This document shows positions 25,752-34,711 of a DNA stretch of 64,000 nt, piece by piece (within the stretch, counting starts at the first letter, position 1; every line of letters starts with the position of its first letter). The notes under the pieces were generated by a model. That model had not been told where the DNA came from. It saw only the letters and a program-made list of their open reading frames with translations, and did not search any database. Both the position numbers and the translations under genes were made by a program. The stretch is from NCBI RefSeq assembly GCF_002356335.1, contig NZ_AP018165.1, forward strand, positions 1,302,001 to 1,366,000. The letters are read 5' to 3'. Source of the DNA: [Mycobacterium] stephanolepidis. GTDB lineage: Bacteria; Actinomycetota; Actinomycetes; Mycobacteriales; Mycobacteriaceae.

Positions 25752-28700
25752 CTACTGCGCCAGGTCGGGACTTAGCGCCAAGAACGCCCCCAGCTCCACC
25801 AGTCCGTCGGGTGTGGCCGGCAGATACTCGGTCAATGCCGGCGATCGGACGATCACCGCCTGGAACTTCGCGCGGCTGATCGCCACGTTCAGGCGGTTTC
25901 TGTTCAGCAAGAACGACATCCCGCGCGGTACGTCATCGACGGCCGAGGCTGTCATAGATACGAACACCACCGGCGCTTGTCGGCCCTGGAACTTGTCCAC
26001 GGTCCCCACCAACACCTCGCCCAATCCGGCAGCGGCCAGTGCGGCTCGCACCGTCAACACCTGCGCGTTGTACGGAGCCACCACCAGCACATCGGACTGC
26101 TCCAATGGCCGGGTCCCGGATTCATCGGTCCACTCCGAACCGATGAGCCCCGTGATCTCCGAGGCGATCGCCGCGGCTTCCTGCGGGCTGCTGGTCGCGT
26201 TTCCGTGATGATCCACCAGTCGGGTCCGCACTCCGGGCAGCTGCCCGGCCAAGCTGCGTGTCGGGGCCGCGGACTCGAGCTCGCCATCGTAAGAAAGCTG
26301 TGAAACCTGTTGGCATAGTGCGGGATGCATCCGGTACGAGCGCTCCAAAAAGTACCCCCGCTCGGCGGGCAGCGCGCCATGGCCCTCGACCAGCCAGCCC
26401 AGCGCAGAGCAGTCCACCGGCTCGGGGTGCACGCCCTGCGACACCTGCGGCAGCTGCTGCGGATCACCGAGTAGCAGCAGGTTCTGCGCTCCCCGTGCCA
26501 CTGCCAGCGTGTTCGCCAAACTGAACTGGCCCGCCTCGTCAATGACCAGCAGCCGCAGCACGCCATCGCCCACGCGGGTGGTATTCGCGAAATCCCATGC
26601 GGTGCCGCCGATGACGGCACCCTCACCGGTATGGGATGCGATGAACCCCGCATAGTCGCTGTCCCGAATCTGGGTCCATGCGGCATCGCCGCTGTAGGGC
26701 GAGGCTTTCTTGGCCACCCGTTCGGGGGGCACACCTGCCGCGACTATCTGATCGAGGAGGTGTTCTACGACGGCGTGGGACTGGGCCACCACACCGACAA
26801 GCCACGCTTCCCGTGTCACCAGTTCGGCGATGACGCGCGCCGCCGTGAAGGTCTTGCCGGTTCCCGGTGGGCCGTGCACGGCAAGGTAGGACGAGTCCAG
26901 ATTCCGTAACGCGGAAGCGATGGCTCCGGCGTATCCGCCGCTGCCAACAGGTGGCAGCGGTACGCCACGGGGCTTGCGGCGCAACAGGATATCGATGGAT
27001 GCGGTGCTGGGCATATCGGGAAGGCCATGGGCAACACCCGCGGCGACCTGCTCGATGGCGGCCTCCAGCGCCTTGGTCATCACCGGTGCGCCGGGCGCCA
27101 GGGCCATCGGCATCTCCGCGAACACCTCGCCGTTCTTCGGTGTGAGCTCCTGGATCGTCACATCAACGGGTACGCCGCCGGATTCGGTGATCTCTACTAC
27201 GGTGGCCGAACCAGATGCCCGGCGGTCGGGGTCCCCGTCGCCGAGCCCGGCGGGAGCGGGCGGCTCGTACAGCGCGTAGACGCTGTCGTCGAGGACGCCG
27301 CCGGCGAGGTCGCCCGTCAGTTTCACGTGTCGCCGGAGCTTGCGCTGATTACCCGATTTATGCCAGCTCTCGATCAGCTCGGCGCCCTCGACGATGAACA
27401 CTCCCGCAGTGTCGGCCCATTCGTCGACGGGGTTGTTCAACCTATCGAAGTGGCTCCACCAGAATGGTTTTCGTTCTCGGGTGTGATATCCGCGTGCCGC
27501 CGAAACCATGGCTGCCGCGGTTTGATCGGCGCGCCGGTCGGTGGGACCGGCATCGCCGACGAACGCCGCCAACGCCGCGCCGACCTCATCGGGCTCCGGC
27601 TCCTCCTTTTCGCCGACAGCGGCAGAAGCGGACAAGTGGGTAATGCCGTGCTCGAATGCGCGGACCAGCAGCCAGTCTCGGAGCTTGCGCGTGGAGGCGC
27701 AGTCGTACCGGTTGTACTCGGCGATGGAGTCCAGCACCTCCTGCGCCGCGGGGTCGTCGCTATCGCGCAGCGAGCAGTAGCGTGCGTATTCGTTGATCGA
27801 GTCCACTGCGGTGGTGACATCACCGGAGCGTTTTCCGGATTCGATGAACAGCGGCTCCAACGCCTTGAGCCCATAACCGCTGGATCCGGAGCGAATGCTT
27901 TTGCGCACCACGGGATAGAGGTCGACCAACACATTGTCGCGCAGGAGTTCGTCGATCTGCTCCTCGCCGACGCCATACCTCCCGGCGAGGCGCAGCAGCG
28001 CGGTCTTCTCATACGCCGCGTAGTGGTAGACGTGCATCCCCGGATATCGGCGGCGACGTTTGGCCACCAGGTCCAGGAAGGTGGTCAGGGCTTTGCGTTC
28101 GCTGCGGCGATCGTGAGCCCAAATCGGCCGGAACTTCTCATTTCCGGACCGGTCGTACTCAAGCACGCCAAAGAGGTATTCCAGCCCCCATTGCACGCCG
28201 TCTTCCGTCCAGAGCGGATCGCCCTCGAAGTCGAAAAAGATGTCTCCGGGGTTGGGTGCTGGCATCGTGCCCAGTGGAATCGGGTCGGCTATCTCGAATT
28301 GTGGTGTACCGCTGTCTTGTTGGCGCACCTGTAACTGAGACTGCGCCACCAGCTGTTGCAGACTGCGCGCCGACAGATCGGGGACCGGTTCCATACGTGC
28401 GGCCAGCTCCGCGACGGTGCCGACTCCGGCCTCCAACAGTGCCGCACGCTGACTGATCCGCATGCCCGCGACAAGTAACAAGTCGTCAGTGCGATCGACC
28501 TCCGGCTCGCACGCGGGACAACGGAAGCAGGCGCGAACGTGCGCATCTGACCACTGCACCGCAGTGGCTCCCGCTAAATGGCGATCAAGCAAGTCCTGCA
28601 ACTGGATTCGCCGCTGGCGATACACGCCAACCAGATCGGCGACCGGATAGTCGACGGTCGAACGGTCACCCAGAATCAATCGCACCTCCGGCGACACCGG

Positions 28701-29177
28701 CACATCCGTCGCCATCAGACTGTCGGCGTAGGCCGCCAACTGCAGCAATGCCGTCACTTTGGCGCTGCGGGCCAGTTTGGTGTCGCAGACGCGGTATGTC
28801 TGACTCTCCCGAACCACGAAGTCGGCGAAGCCGACGAACCGGCCGTCGAACATCGCGGCCTGGTACACCACCGGATGCCCGTCGTCGAAGGCCTGCTTGG
28901 TCGCAGCGGCCGCGGCATTCAGTCCGTCGAGTGTGAATGTGGGGGGAAAGGGGATGCTGGCCACCCCTGAGCCGAAGCGCTTCTGCAATTGGGCAAGGTG
29001 GTGGGCCTCGTGAGCATCACCCAAAGTCGCGGTGCGCGCCAGAAGTTCATCGTCGCGTGGGGGCTTAGGTCCCCATCCGAGCTTTGCATCGAACACCCGC
29101 AGCAGGGCGTATTCACAGCGGGCGGCGGAGGCAAGATCCGAAGCGCTGTAGACGACCCGGCCGTCGAGGACGAACAC
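25752..29177 (-). CDS. Dna2-like Fe-S RecB nuclease fused to UPF1-type SF1 helicase (TM0106 family)
   Basis: 1141-aa DNA-processing protein matching M. tuberculosis Rv1251c. N-terminal RecB-like nuclease: Asp119 in GFADF, D132-x-K134 in CDTKLA, and QxxxY at 146-150 (QLAAY). Cys21 together with Cys217, Cys220 and Cys223 (CFRCPAC) frames this core as the Fe-S cysteines do in Dna2, AddB and Cas4. C-terminal SF1 helicase: Walker A GPPGTGKT, DEAG in LLVIDEAGQFSLA, motif III GDPQQLPQ, motif V VDKFQGRQAPVV and motif VI NRLNVAISRAK. GTG 29177 is the start. Role in end resection or replication repair is inferred from architecture. Confidence 0.9.
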   Translation of the reverse strand: MFVLDGRVVYSASDLASAARCEYALLRVFDAKLGWGPKPPRDDELLARTATLGDAHEAHHLAQLQKRFGSGVASIPFPPTFTLDGLNAAAAATKQAFDDGHPVVYQAAMFDGRFVGFADFVVRESQTYRVCDTKLARSAKVTALLQLAAYADSLMATDVPVSPEVRLILGDRSTVDYPVADLVGVYRQRRIQLQDLLDRHLAGATAVQWSDAHVRACFRCPACEPEVDRTDDLLLVAGMRISQRAALLEAGVGTVAELAARMEPVPDLSARSLQQLVAQSQLQVRQQDSGTPQFEIADPIPLGTMPAPNPGDIFFDFEGDPLWTEDGVQWGLEYLFGVLEYDRSGNEKFRPIWAHDRRSERKALTTFLDLVAKRRRRYPGMHVYHYAAYEKTALLRLAGRYGVGEEQIDELLRDNVLVDLYPVVRKSIRSGSSGYGLKALEPLFIESGKRSGDVTTAVDSINEYARYCSLRDSDDPAAQEVLDSIAEYNRYDCASTRKLRDWLLVRAFEHGITHLSASAAVGEKEEPEPDEVGAALAAFVGDAGPTDRRADQTAAAMVSAARGYHTRERKPFWWSHFDRLNNPVDEWADTAGVFIVEGAELIESWHKSGNQRKLRRHVKLTGDLAGGVLDDSVYALYEPPAPAGLGDGDPDRRASGSATVVEITESGGVPVDVTIQELTPKNGEVFAEMPMALAPGAPVMTKALEAAIEQVAAGVAHGLPDMPSTASIDILLRRKPRGVPLPPVGSGGYAGAIASALRNLDSSYLAVHGPPGTGKTFTAARVIAELVTREAWLVGVVAQSHAVVEHLLDQIVAAGVPPERVAKKASPYSGDAAWTQIRDSDYAGFIASHTGEGAVIGGTAWDFANTTRVGDGVLRLLVIDEAGQFSLANTLAVARGAQNLLLLGDPQQLPQVSQGVHPEPVDCSALGWLVEGHGALPAERGYFLERSYRMHPALCQQVSQLSYDGELESAAPTRSLAGQLPGVRTRLVDHHGNATSSPQEAAAIASEITGLIGSEWTDESGTRPLEQSDVLVVAPYNAQVLTVRAALAAAGLGEVLVGTVDKFQGRQAPVVFVSMTASAVDDVPRGMSFLLNRNRLNVAISRAKFQAVIVRSPALTEYLPATPDGLVELGAFLALSPDLAQ

Positions 29178-29213
29178 CCGATCACTGTAGGTGCTGGCAC
29201 CGACGGATCGGGG

Positions 29214-29816
29214 CTACCGTCCGGCCTGTTGCACCTTTTCCACGCCAGATCCATTCCAGCGGAACGACACCACACTTTCGAGACCGGGAATGCCGTTGGA
29301 GAAATTGAGCACCACCGTGTCCAGGGTGCTCGCGGACAGGTCGATGGCGTTGTAACCGTAGGTGTCGGGGACACCGTGGGAGATCACGCCTCCCAGATGG
29401 AAGAACACTGCACGGGTGGCGGAATCGGCCGCGTGTGTGGCTCCGCTGTCGCTGGTGATGATGATCGCCGACAGGGGAGCGCACTTGTTGTAGTTGCCCG
29501 CGACCGGCACCGGATTCCACGTGGCGGCGCTGTTGGGTCCCGGCGGTAAGAGCGCGATGGCCGCCGGGATGGCCGGGTCCTTCAGGTTCACCGTGCAGTC
29601 ATCGTTGGTCGACGGTGGGGGTTTGGGCTTGGATGTGGGGCCCGAGGTCCCGGGAGATGACGGTGATGGCGACGGCGAGGCGATGGTGTTGGTTGGCGTC
29701 TTGGATACCGTGCTGTCGCCGCCGGTGCATGCGCTGGCAAGGACGAGCGCAGCCGGCAGTACGGTCAGCGCGGCCACCACATCCATCCTTCGCACGGCCC
29801 CGCACACTACCGACAT
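29214..29816 (-). CDS. lprE: Lipoprotein LprE-like
   Basis: Up to 200 aa; exported lipoprotein with a hydrophobic signal ending LVLASAC, the Cys being the lipidation site. A Ser/Pro/Thr-rich linker follows (SPSPSPSSPG), then a compact domain with TWNPVPVAGNYNKC, AVFFHLGG, GVPDTYGYNAID and VVSFRWNGSGVEKV. These blocks align with M. tuberculosis LprE (Rv1252c), which lies in the same place. The start is uncertain: ATG 29816 is the longest, but GTG 29795 (VRRMDVVAAL) puts two arginines directly before the hydrophobic core and gives a more usual signal peptide. Function unknown. Confidence 0.82.
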   Translation of the reverse strand: MSVVCGAVRRMDVVAALTVLPAALVLASACTGGDSTVSKTPTNTIASPSPSPSSPGTSGPTSKPKPPPSTNDDCTVNLKDPAIPAAIALLPPGPNSAATWNPVPVAGNYNKCAPLSAIIITSDSGATHAADSATRAVFFHLGGVISHGVPDTYGYNAIDLSASTLDTVVLNFSNGIPGLESVVSFRWNGSGVEKVQQAGR

Positions 29817-29847
29817 TTACCGAAGATGCCACGGAGGCGGGAGTTGA

Positions 29848-29859
29848 GCGCTATAGCGC
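29848..29859 (+). promoter_or_regulatory. Palindrome in the deaD promoter gap
   Basis: GCGCTATAGCGC is a perfect 12-bp palindrome 17 bases before the deaD start. Its TATAGC core could be part of a -10 element, and TTGA lies just upstream. A repressor could act here, but no partner is known. Confidence 0.3.
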
Positions 29860-29876
29860 CTAGACTTCTTGACGCC

Positions 29877-31673
29877 ATGACCTCTACAGATATCCCCACG
29901 CCCGACACCGGCGAATCGAGTGCACCACGCGCGGATGACGCCGTCACCTTCGCGGACCTACAGATTGCCCCCGAGGTGCTGCGTGCGGTGTCCGACGTGG
30001 GGTACGAAACACCGTCGGCGATTCAGGCCGCCACCATCCCGCCGCTGCTGGCAGGTTCAGATGTGGTGGGCCTGGCGCAGACCGGTACCGGGAAGACGGC
30101 GGCGTTCGCCATCCCCATCCTCTCGAAAATCGACTTGACCTCGAAGAACACCCAGGCCTTGGTGCTTGCGCCCACACGTGAGCTGGCACTGCAGGTCGCT
30201 GAGGCGTTCGGCCGGTACGGCGCCCATATGCCCAAGTTGAATGTGCTGCCGATCTATGGCGGCCAGTCATATGTGGTGCAGCTGTCGGGCCTGAAGCGAG
30301 GGGCTCAGGTTGTGGTCGGCACACCGGGGCGTGTCATCGATCACCTGGAGCGCGGCACGTTGGATCTGTCGCACCTGGACTATCTGGTGCTGGACGAGGC
30401 CGACGAGATGCTCACCATGGGCTTCGCCGAGGATGTGGAACGCATCCTGGCCGACACCCCCGAGTACAAGCAGGTGGCGCTGTTCTCTGCCACCATGCCC
30501 ACCACCATCCGCCGACTGACCAAGAAGTACCTGCACGACCCGGTGGAGATCAAGGTCGAGGCAAAGACGTCCACTGCCGAGAACATCACTCAGCGCTTCA
30601 TCCAGGTGGCCGGGCCCCGCAAGATGGACGCGCTCACCCGGATCCTCGAGGTCGAGACGTTCGAGGCGATGATCGTGTTCGTCAGGACCAAGCAGGCCAC
30701 CGAGGAGGTGGCCGAAAAGCTCAAGGCGCGCGGGTTCGCCGCGGCGGCGATCAACGGCGATATCAACCAGTCGCAACGCGAGCGGACCATCAACGCGCTC
30801 AAGAGCGGGGCCATCGACATTCTCGTGGCCACCGACGTCGCCGCCCGCGGTCTCGACGTCGAGCGCATCTCCCACGTACTCAACTACGACATCCCGCACG
30901 ACACCGAGTCGTATGTGCACCGCATCGGCCGTACCGGTCGGGCGGGACGCTCGGGTACCGCGGTGTTGTTCGTCTCCCCGCGTGAGCGGCATCTACTCAA
31001 GGCCATCGAGAAGGCCACCGGTGCCAGGCTTGCCGAGGAGCCGTTGCCGTCGGTCGACGATGTCAACGCCCAGCGAGTGACGAAGTTCCGTGATGCCATC
31101 ACCGCTGCGCTCGCGGCACCGGAGATCGAACTGTTCCGCCGGCTCGTCGAGGACTACGAGCGCGACAACAATGTGCCGGTGGCCGATATCGCGGCGGCGC
31201 TGGCGGTACTGTCGCGCGATGGCGAGCAGTTCCTGCTCAAGCCCGATCCGCCTCGCGATCCTCGCCATGAGCGTGGGGAACGCCCCGAGCGCGGGCCCCG
31301 CGAGCCGCGCACGCAGACCCCCGGCTTGGCGACGTACCGCATTGCTGTCGGCAAGCGGCACAAGGTGATGCCCGGCGCCATCGTGGGCGCGATCGCGAAC
31401 GAAGGCGGTTTGCATCGCAGCGACTTCGGGCACATCACGATCCGTCCCGATCACTCGCTTGTCGAGCTGCCCGCCAAGTTGTCGCCCAAGACGCTGAAGG
31501 CACTGGAGAGCACCCGGATCTCGGGTGTGCTCATCGAACTGCGCCCCGCAGGCGGGGCCGATGGTGCGCGCCCGGCCCGCAAGTTCTCGGATCGCAAGCG
31601 CCCAGATCACAAGCACACGGACCACAAACGGTCGGAGGCGAAGCGTCCCAAGCGGTCCCCCAAGAAACCATGA
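29877..31673 (+). CDS. deaD: DEAD-box ATP-dependent RNA helicase DeaD (CsdA)
   Basis: 598-aa RNA helicase for ribosome assembly and mRNA turnover. The Q motif is FADLQIAPEVLRAVSDVGY, motif I AQTGTGKT, Ia PTRELALQ, Ib TPGR, II DEAD (LVLDEADEM), III SAT (ALFSATMP), V ATDVAARGLDVE and VI HRIGRTGRAGR. A C-terminal RNA-binding domain (DbpA/CsdA-type, RIAVGKRHKVMPGAIVGAIAN) and a basic Lys/Arg/His tail finish the protein. ATG 29877 is chosen because it begins the family-like leader; the frame is open from 29826. The acyltransferase gene overlaps its stop by 4 bases. Confidence 0.95.
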   Translation: MTSTDIPTPDTGESSAPRADDAVTFADLQIAPEVLRAVSDVGYETPSAIQAATIPPLLAGSDVVGLAQTGTGKTAAFAIPILSKIDLTSKNTQALVLAPTRELALQVAEAFGRYGAHMPKLNVLPIYGGQSYVVQLSGLKRGAQVVVGTPGRVIDHLERGTLDLSHLDYLVLDEADEMLTMGFAEDVERILADTPEYKQVALFSATMPTTIRRLTKKYLHDPVEIKVEAKTSTAENITQRFIQVAGPRKMDALTRILEVETFEAMIVFVRTKQATEEVAEKLKARGFAAAAINGDINQSQRERTINALKSGAIDILVATDVAARGLDVERISHVLNYDIPHDTESYVHRIGRTGRAGRSGTAVLFVSPRERHLLKAIEKATGARLAEEPLPSVDDVNAQRVTKFRDAITAALAAPEIELFRRLVEDYERDNNVPVADIAAALAVLSRDGEQFLLKPDPPRDPRHERGERPERGPREPRTQTPGLATYRIAVGKRHKVMPGAIVGAIANEGGLHRSDFGHITIRPDHSLVELPAKLSPKTLKALESTRISGVLIELRPAGGADGARPARKFSDRKRPDHKHTDHKRSEAKRPKRSPKKP

Positions 31674-32866
31674 CGGCGGTCCCCGCGACTGACAGTGCCC
31701 CCGTCGTCCACGGTCCCGGACGCGTCGCTGCGCTCACGGGTATCCGGGCGGTGGCCGCGACCCTCGTGGTAGCTACCCATGCGGCCTACAGCACCGGGAA
31801 CTATGTCGTCGACGGTGTTTCCCCATGGCGTGCCTATCTGCACCTGATGCAGGCCCGTTTGGAGATCGGTGTCCCGATCTTCTTCGTTCTGTCCGGTTTT
31901 TTGCTGTTCCTGCCGTGGGTGCGCGCGGCCGCTGACGGAACCGCCTCACCGTCGGTGAAACGCTATGCCTGGCACAGGTTTCGGCGCATCATGCCGGCGT
32001 ACTGGATTCTGGTGGCGATCGCGTACATGTGGTATCACATCCGGGACCAGTATCCGAACCCCGGACACACCCGGCTGGGCTTGCTTCGAAACCTCACGCT
32101 CACCCAGATCTACACCTCCAATTACGGGTATCGCTATATCCACCAAGGCATGACACAGATCTGGAGCCTTGCCGTCGAGGCGGCGTTCTACGTCGCATTG
32201 CCCTTCTTGGCGTGGCTGCTGATCAAGAAACTCTGTGGGGGCCAGTGGCATCCGGTGCGCCTGCTGGTCGGTCTGGGCGGTTTGGTTCTGGTCACACCGG
32301 CATGGATGACGCTGGTGTACACCGTCAGTGCCCTTCCCGACGGTGCGAAACTGTGGCTTCCGGCCTACCTTTCGTGGTTCGTGGGCGGCATGATTCTGTC
32401 TGTTCTCGCCGTGATGGGTGTGCGGTGCTACGCGTTGGTGACCGTGCCGCTCGCGATCATCTGCTACCTCATCGTGTCCACGCGGATAGCCGGCGACCCG
32501 ACCACCTCGCCGTGGGCGCTGCCGCAAGCACTGACCAAATCGATCTTCTACGTGGTGATTGCGACGTTGCTGGTCGCGCCCGCCGGGCTGGGTGACAACG
32601 GTTGGTATGTCAGGTTTCTCTCGTCGAGGCCCATGGTGTGGCTAGGCGAGATCTCTTACGAGCTGTTCCTCATCCACATGATCCTGATGGAGATCGTGAT
32701 GGTGGACCTACTGCACTACCACGTCTACACCGGGTCGGTGGTGATCGTTTTCCTGGTGACGATGGTGGTCAGCGTGCCTGCGTCGTGGTTGATTCACCGG
32801 GCTGCGCAGATGCTGCTGGTGTGGGGTTCACGTCTGCGGAAATCATTGGCGCAACGAACTGCGTGA
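31670..32866 (+). CDS. Acyltransferase 3 family membrane protein (Rv1254-like)
   Basis: 398-aa multi-helix membrane acyltransferase (OafA/NodX type), which transfers acyl groups to carbohydrate or lipid acceptors. N-terminal LTGIRAVAATLVVATHAAY carries the conserved His; the RFRRIMPAYW and WSLAVEAAFYVALPFLAW motifs follow, with about ten hydrophobic segments. It starts in the deaD stop (ATGA overlap), so translation is coupled although the functions look unrelated. It overlaps the convergent TetR gene by 98 bases at the 3' end. Substrate unknown. Matches M. tuberculosis Rv1254 in place. Confidence 0.88.
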   Translation: MTAVPATDSAPVVHGPGRVAALTGIRAVAATLVVATHAAYSTGNYVVDGVSPWRAYLHLMQARLEIGVPIFFVLSGFLLFLPWVRAAADGTASPSVKRYAWHRFRRIMPAYWILVAIAYMWYHIRDQYPNPGHTRLGLLRNLTLTQIYTSNYGYRYIHQGMTQIWSLAVEAAFYVALPFLAWLLIKKLCGGQWHPVRLLVGLGGLVLVTPAWMTLVYTVSALPDGAKLWLPAYLSWFVGGMILSVLAVMGVRCYALVTVPLAIICYLIVSTRIAGDPTTSPWALPQALTKSIFYVVIATLLVAPAGLGDNGWYVRFLSSRPMVWLGEISYELFLIHMILMEIVMVDLLHYHVYTGSVVIVFLVTMVVSVPASWLIHRAAQMLLVWGSRLRKSLAQRTA

Positions 32867-33380
32867 TCAGAGTGCGCTCGTCCTCGGGGTTGTCCTCGGG
32901 ATAGGACAGCAGCGAGATGATCACCCGGACATACCATTTTGCTCGCAGGTGGGATTCGGGGTCCGCGACAGTGCCGTTGACGAACGCCGACACCATGGCG
33001 TTCAGAACTTCCGAATGCAAGGCGAGTGAGCCGCCGACATACTCGCCGGGCCGGAACCATGCCGACAGTGCCGGATTTTCACGCACCATCCGCAGGCTGG
33101 TGAGTACGGCGCTCACCAGCCGCTCCGTCGGATCGTCGATTCCGGCCACCGCTGTGGTGACCTGCGCGGTGATGGTTCGTGCCTCTCGGTGCACGTAGGC
33201 GATATGCAGCGCCTCTCGATTCTCGAAATACCGGTACAGCGTTGCCCGGGAACAGCCGGCCGCTTTGGCGATTTCATTCATGCCAACGGCAGCGACGCCG
33301 TCGCGCACGAACAGCTCGGCGGCCGCATCGAGGATCTTCTCCGCGGCGACCGACGTCCGAGTATCGCCCAACCAACTCAT
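32769..33380 (-). CDS. TetR family transcriptional regulator (Rv1255c-like)
   Basis: 203-aa repressor-type regulator. The N-terminal helix-turn-helix is MNEIAKAAGCSRATLYRYFENREAL (about residues 33-57), and the C-terminal helical ligand domain is family-poor in sequence. It is the last gene of a minus-strand run with cyp130, an FAD oxidase, an SDR and Tap, 39 bases after the P450 stop. An imperfect 28-bp palindrome at the P450 start is a good candidate for its binding site. The C-terminal 98 bases overlap the acyltransferase gene on the other strand. Matches Rv1255c by position and sequence. Confidence 0.88.
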   Translation of the reverse strand: MSWLGDTRTSVAAEKILDAAAELFVRDGVAAVGMNEIAKAAGCSRATLYRYFENREALHIAYVHREARTITAQVTTAVAGIDDPTERLVSAVLTSLRMVRENPALSAWFRPGEYVGGSLALHSEVLNAMVSAFVNGTVADPESHLRAKWYVRVIISLLSYPEDNPEDERTLITQFVAPMISADVNPTPAASAQPGESTTTQAR

Positions 33381-33419
33381 GCTGGTTCACGCTCTTCGCG
33401 CTGGCGGGTCATCGCAAGA

Positions 33420-34661
33420 TCATCGCACGCGGATGGGAACCGTCAGGGGCCTTCGCACATACGAGCCGTCCGCCCAGGTGACACCGTCGAGGTCGACCTC
33501 GAAATCCGGTATGCGGGTGAGTAGTTCCTCGAGCGCTACCCGTGACTGCATGCGTGCCGCGGCGGCTCCCAGACAGTGGTGGTTTCCGTGGCTGAAGGTG
33601 AGGATGTTGCGTGGCTTGCGCAGGATGTCCAATTCGCCTGCATCATCGCCGTATTCGCGCTCGTCCCGGTTGGCACTGCCGTAGAGCAGCAGTGCGCGCC
33701 GTCCCGCGGGAATCGTGGTGTCCCCGAAGGTGACGTCGCGGGTCGCGGTGCGTGCCAGACCTTGTACCGGAGAGGTCAGGCGTAGGAATTCCTCCACGGC
33801 GCCCGGGATGAGCGACGGGTCTTCGATGAGCTTCCGGCGTTGGTCGGGGTACTGGTGCAAGAGTTGTATTGCACCGCCGAGCATTCCGGTGGTGGTGTCG
33901 TTACCTCCCGTCACCATGGTGAACGCGAATCCGAGGATCTGGAGCGTCCCGCTGATGTCTCCGTCGGCGCCGACTCCGGCGGCGACGAGGTGGGACACGG
34001 TGTCGTCCTCGGGTTCGGCGCGACGCCGCTCGATGAGCCCGGTGAAATACATCATCAATTCACCGATCGTCTGAGCGACCTCGCCCTGCATGGACTCGAT
34101 GTCGATCGCGCCGCCGGATGCCGCCGCGACGATGCCGTCGGTCCAGGCGTCGAACTGCGCACGATCCTCCTCCGGCACGCCGAGATAGTGCGCGACGACC
34201 ATGGAGGGCAGTGGTTTGAACAGCTCGACGACGATATCGCCCTCGCCGCGTTCCCTGAGGCTCTCGAGGCGTTCCACCACGAACTCGCGCACCTTGGGTT
34301 CTACGGCCGTCACTTGACGCGGTGTGAATCCACGGGAGACGAGCTTGCGGAAGTCGGTGTGTGTGGGCGGGTCCTGCATGACCATGGGCGGGTTGTCGCC
34401 CATGCCGGTCTTCTCAAGGTCGCCGTACATGATGGTCAGACCCCGCGCCGAGGAGAACGTTTCCCAGTCGCGCGCGGCCTCGTAGATATCGGCGTGCCGG
34501 GTGAGCACGTAGTAGTCGTCGGCCGGGGCGTGCTCGGGTACCACGTGGTGCACCGGGTCGTGATCGCGAAGCGCCGTGTACATCGGCCATGGATTGGTCC
34601 AGTTGTCGGATGCTCCGGGGATGTAGCGCGGCACAACTGTGTGAGACACATCGACTGACAT
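33420..34661 (-). CDS. cyp130: Cytochrome P450, CYP130-like
   Basis: 413-aa soluble P450 monooxygenase. The heme-binding loop is FSHGNHHCLG with Cys as axial ligand, the I-helix oxygen motif is GGNDTTTG, and the K-helix ExxR is EFLR in VEEFLRLTSP. The N-terminus MSVDVSHTVVPRYIPGASDN has no membrane anchor, as usual for bacterial P450s. It occupies the place of M. tuberculosis CYP130 (Rv1256c), whose natural substrate is not known. It lies 50 bases after the FAD oxidase and before the TetR gene. Its ATG lies within a palindrome (34656-34683). No ferredoxin gene is adjacent. Confidence 0.9.
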   Translation of the reverse strand: MSVDVSHTVVPRYIPGASDNWTNPWPMYTALRDHDPVHHVVPEHAPADDYYVLTRHADIYEAARDWETFSSARGLTIMYGDLEKTGMGDNPPMVMQDPPTHTDFRKLVSRGFTPRQVTAVEPKVREFVVERLESLRERGEGDIVVELFKPLPSMVVAHYLGVPEEDRAQFDAWTDGIVAAASGGAIDIESMQGEVAQTIGELMMYFTGLIERRRAEPEDDTVSHLVAAGVGADGDISGTLQILGFAFTMVTGGNDTTTGMLGGAIQLLHQYPDQRRKLIEDPSLIPGAVEEFLRLTSPVQGLARTATRDVTFGDTTIPAGRRALLLYGSANRDEREYGDDAGELDILRKPRNILTFSHGNHHCLGAAAARMQSRVALEELLTRIPDFEVDLDGVTWADGSYVRRPLTVPIRVR

Positions 34662-34683
34662 GTCTTATGTGTAAGGCATGTCA
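34656..34683 (-). promoter_or_regulatory. Candidate TetR operator at the cyp130 start
   Basis: An imperfect 28-bp palindrome: outer arms TGACATG (34656-34662) / CATGTCA (34677-34683) and inner arms CTTA (34664-34667) / TAAG (34672-34675) around TGTG; 22 of 28 bases are symmetric. It covers the P450 start codon (34661-34659), so binding would block initiation. The TetR regulator two genes further is the natural candidate. Confidence 0.55.
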
Positions 34684-34711
34684 CCCAAAGTGTCAACACT
34701 CTGTGGCGAAA

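Noticed and set aside
27027..28334. 435-codon plus-strand open frame opposite the nuclease-helicase
   Set aside because: Composition is His/Gly/Val-rich as in antisense frames, and the opposite strand is a complete helicase.
32769..32866. 98-base tail overlap of acyltransferase and TetR taken as a wrong stop in one of them
   Set aside because: Both reading frames are intact to their stops and both proteins match their families; convergent overlaps also occur elsewhere in this window.
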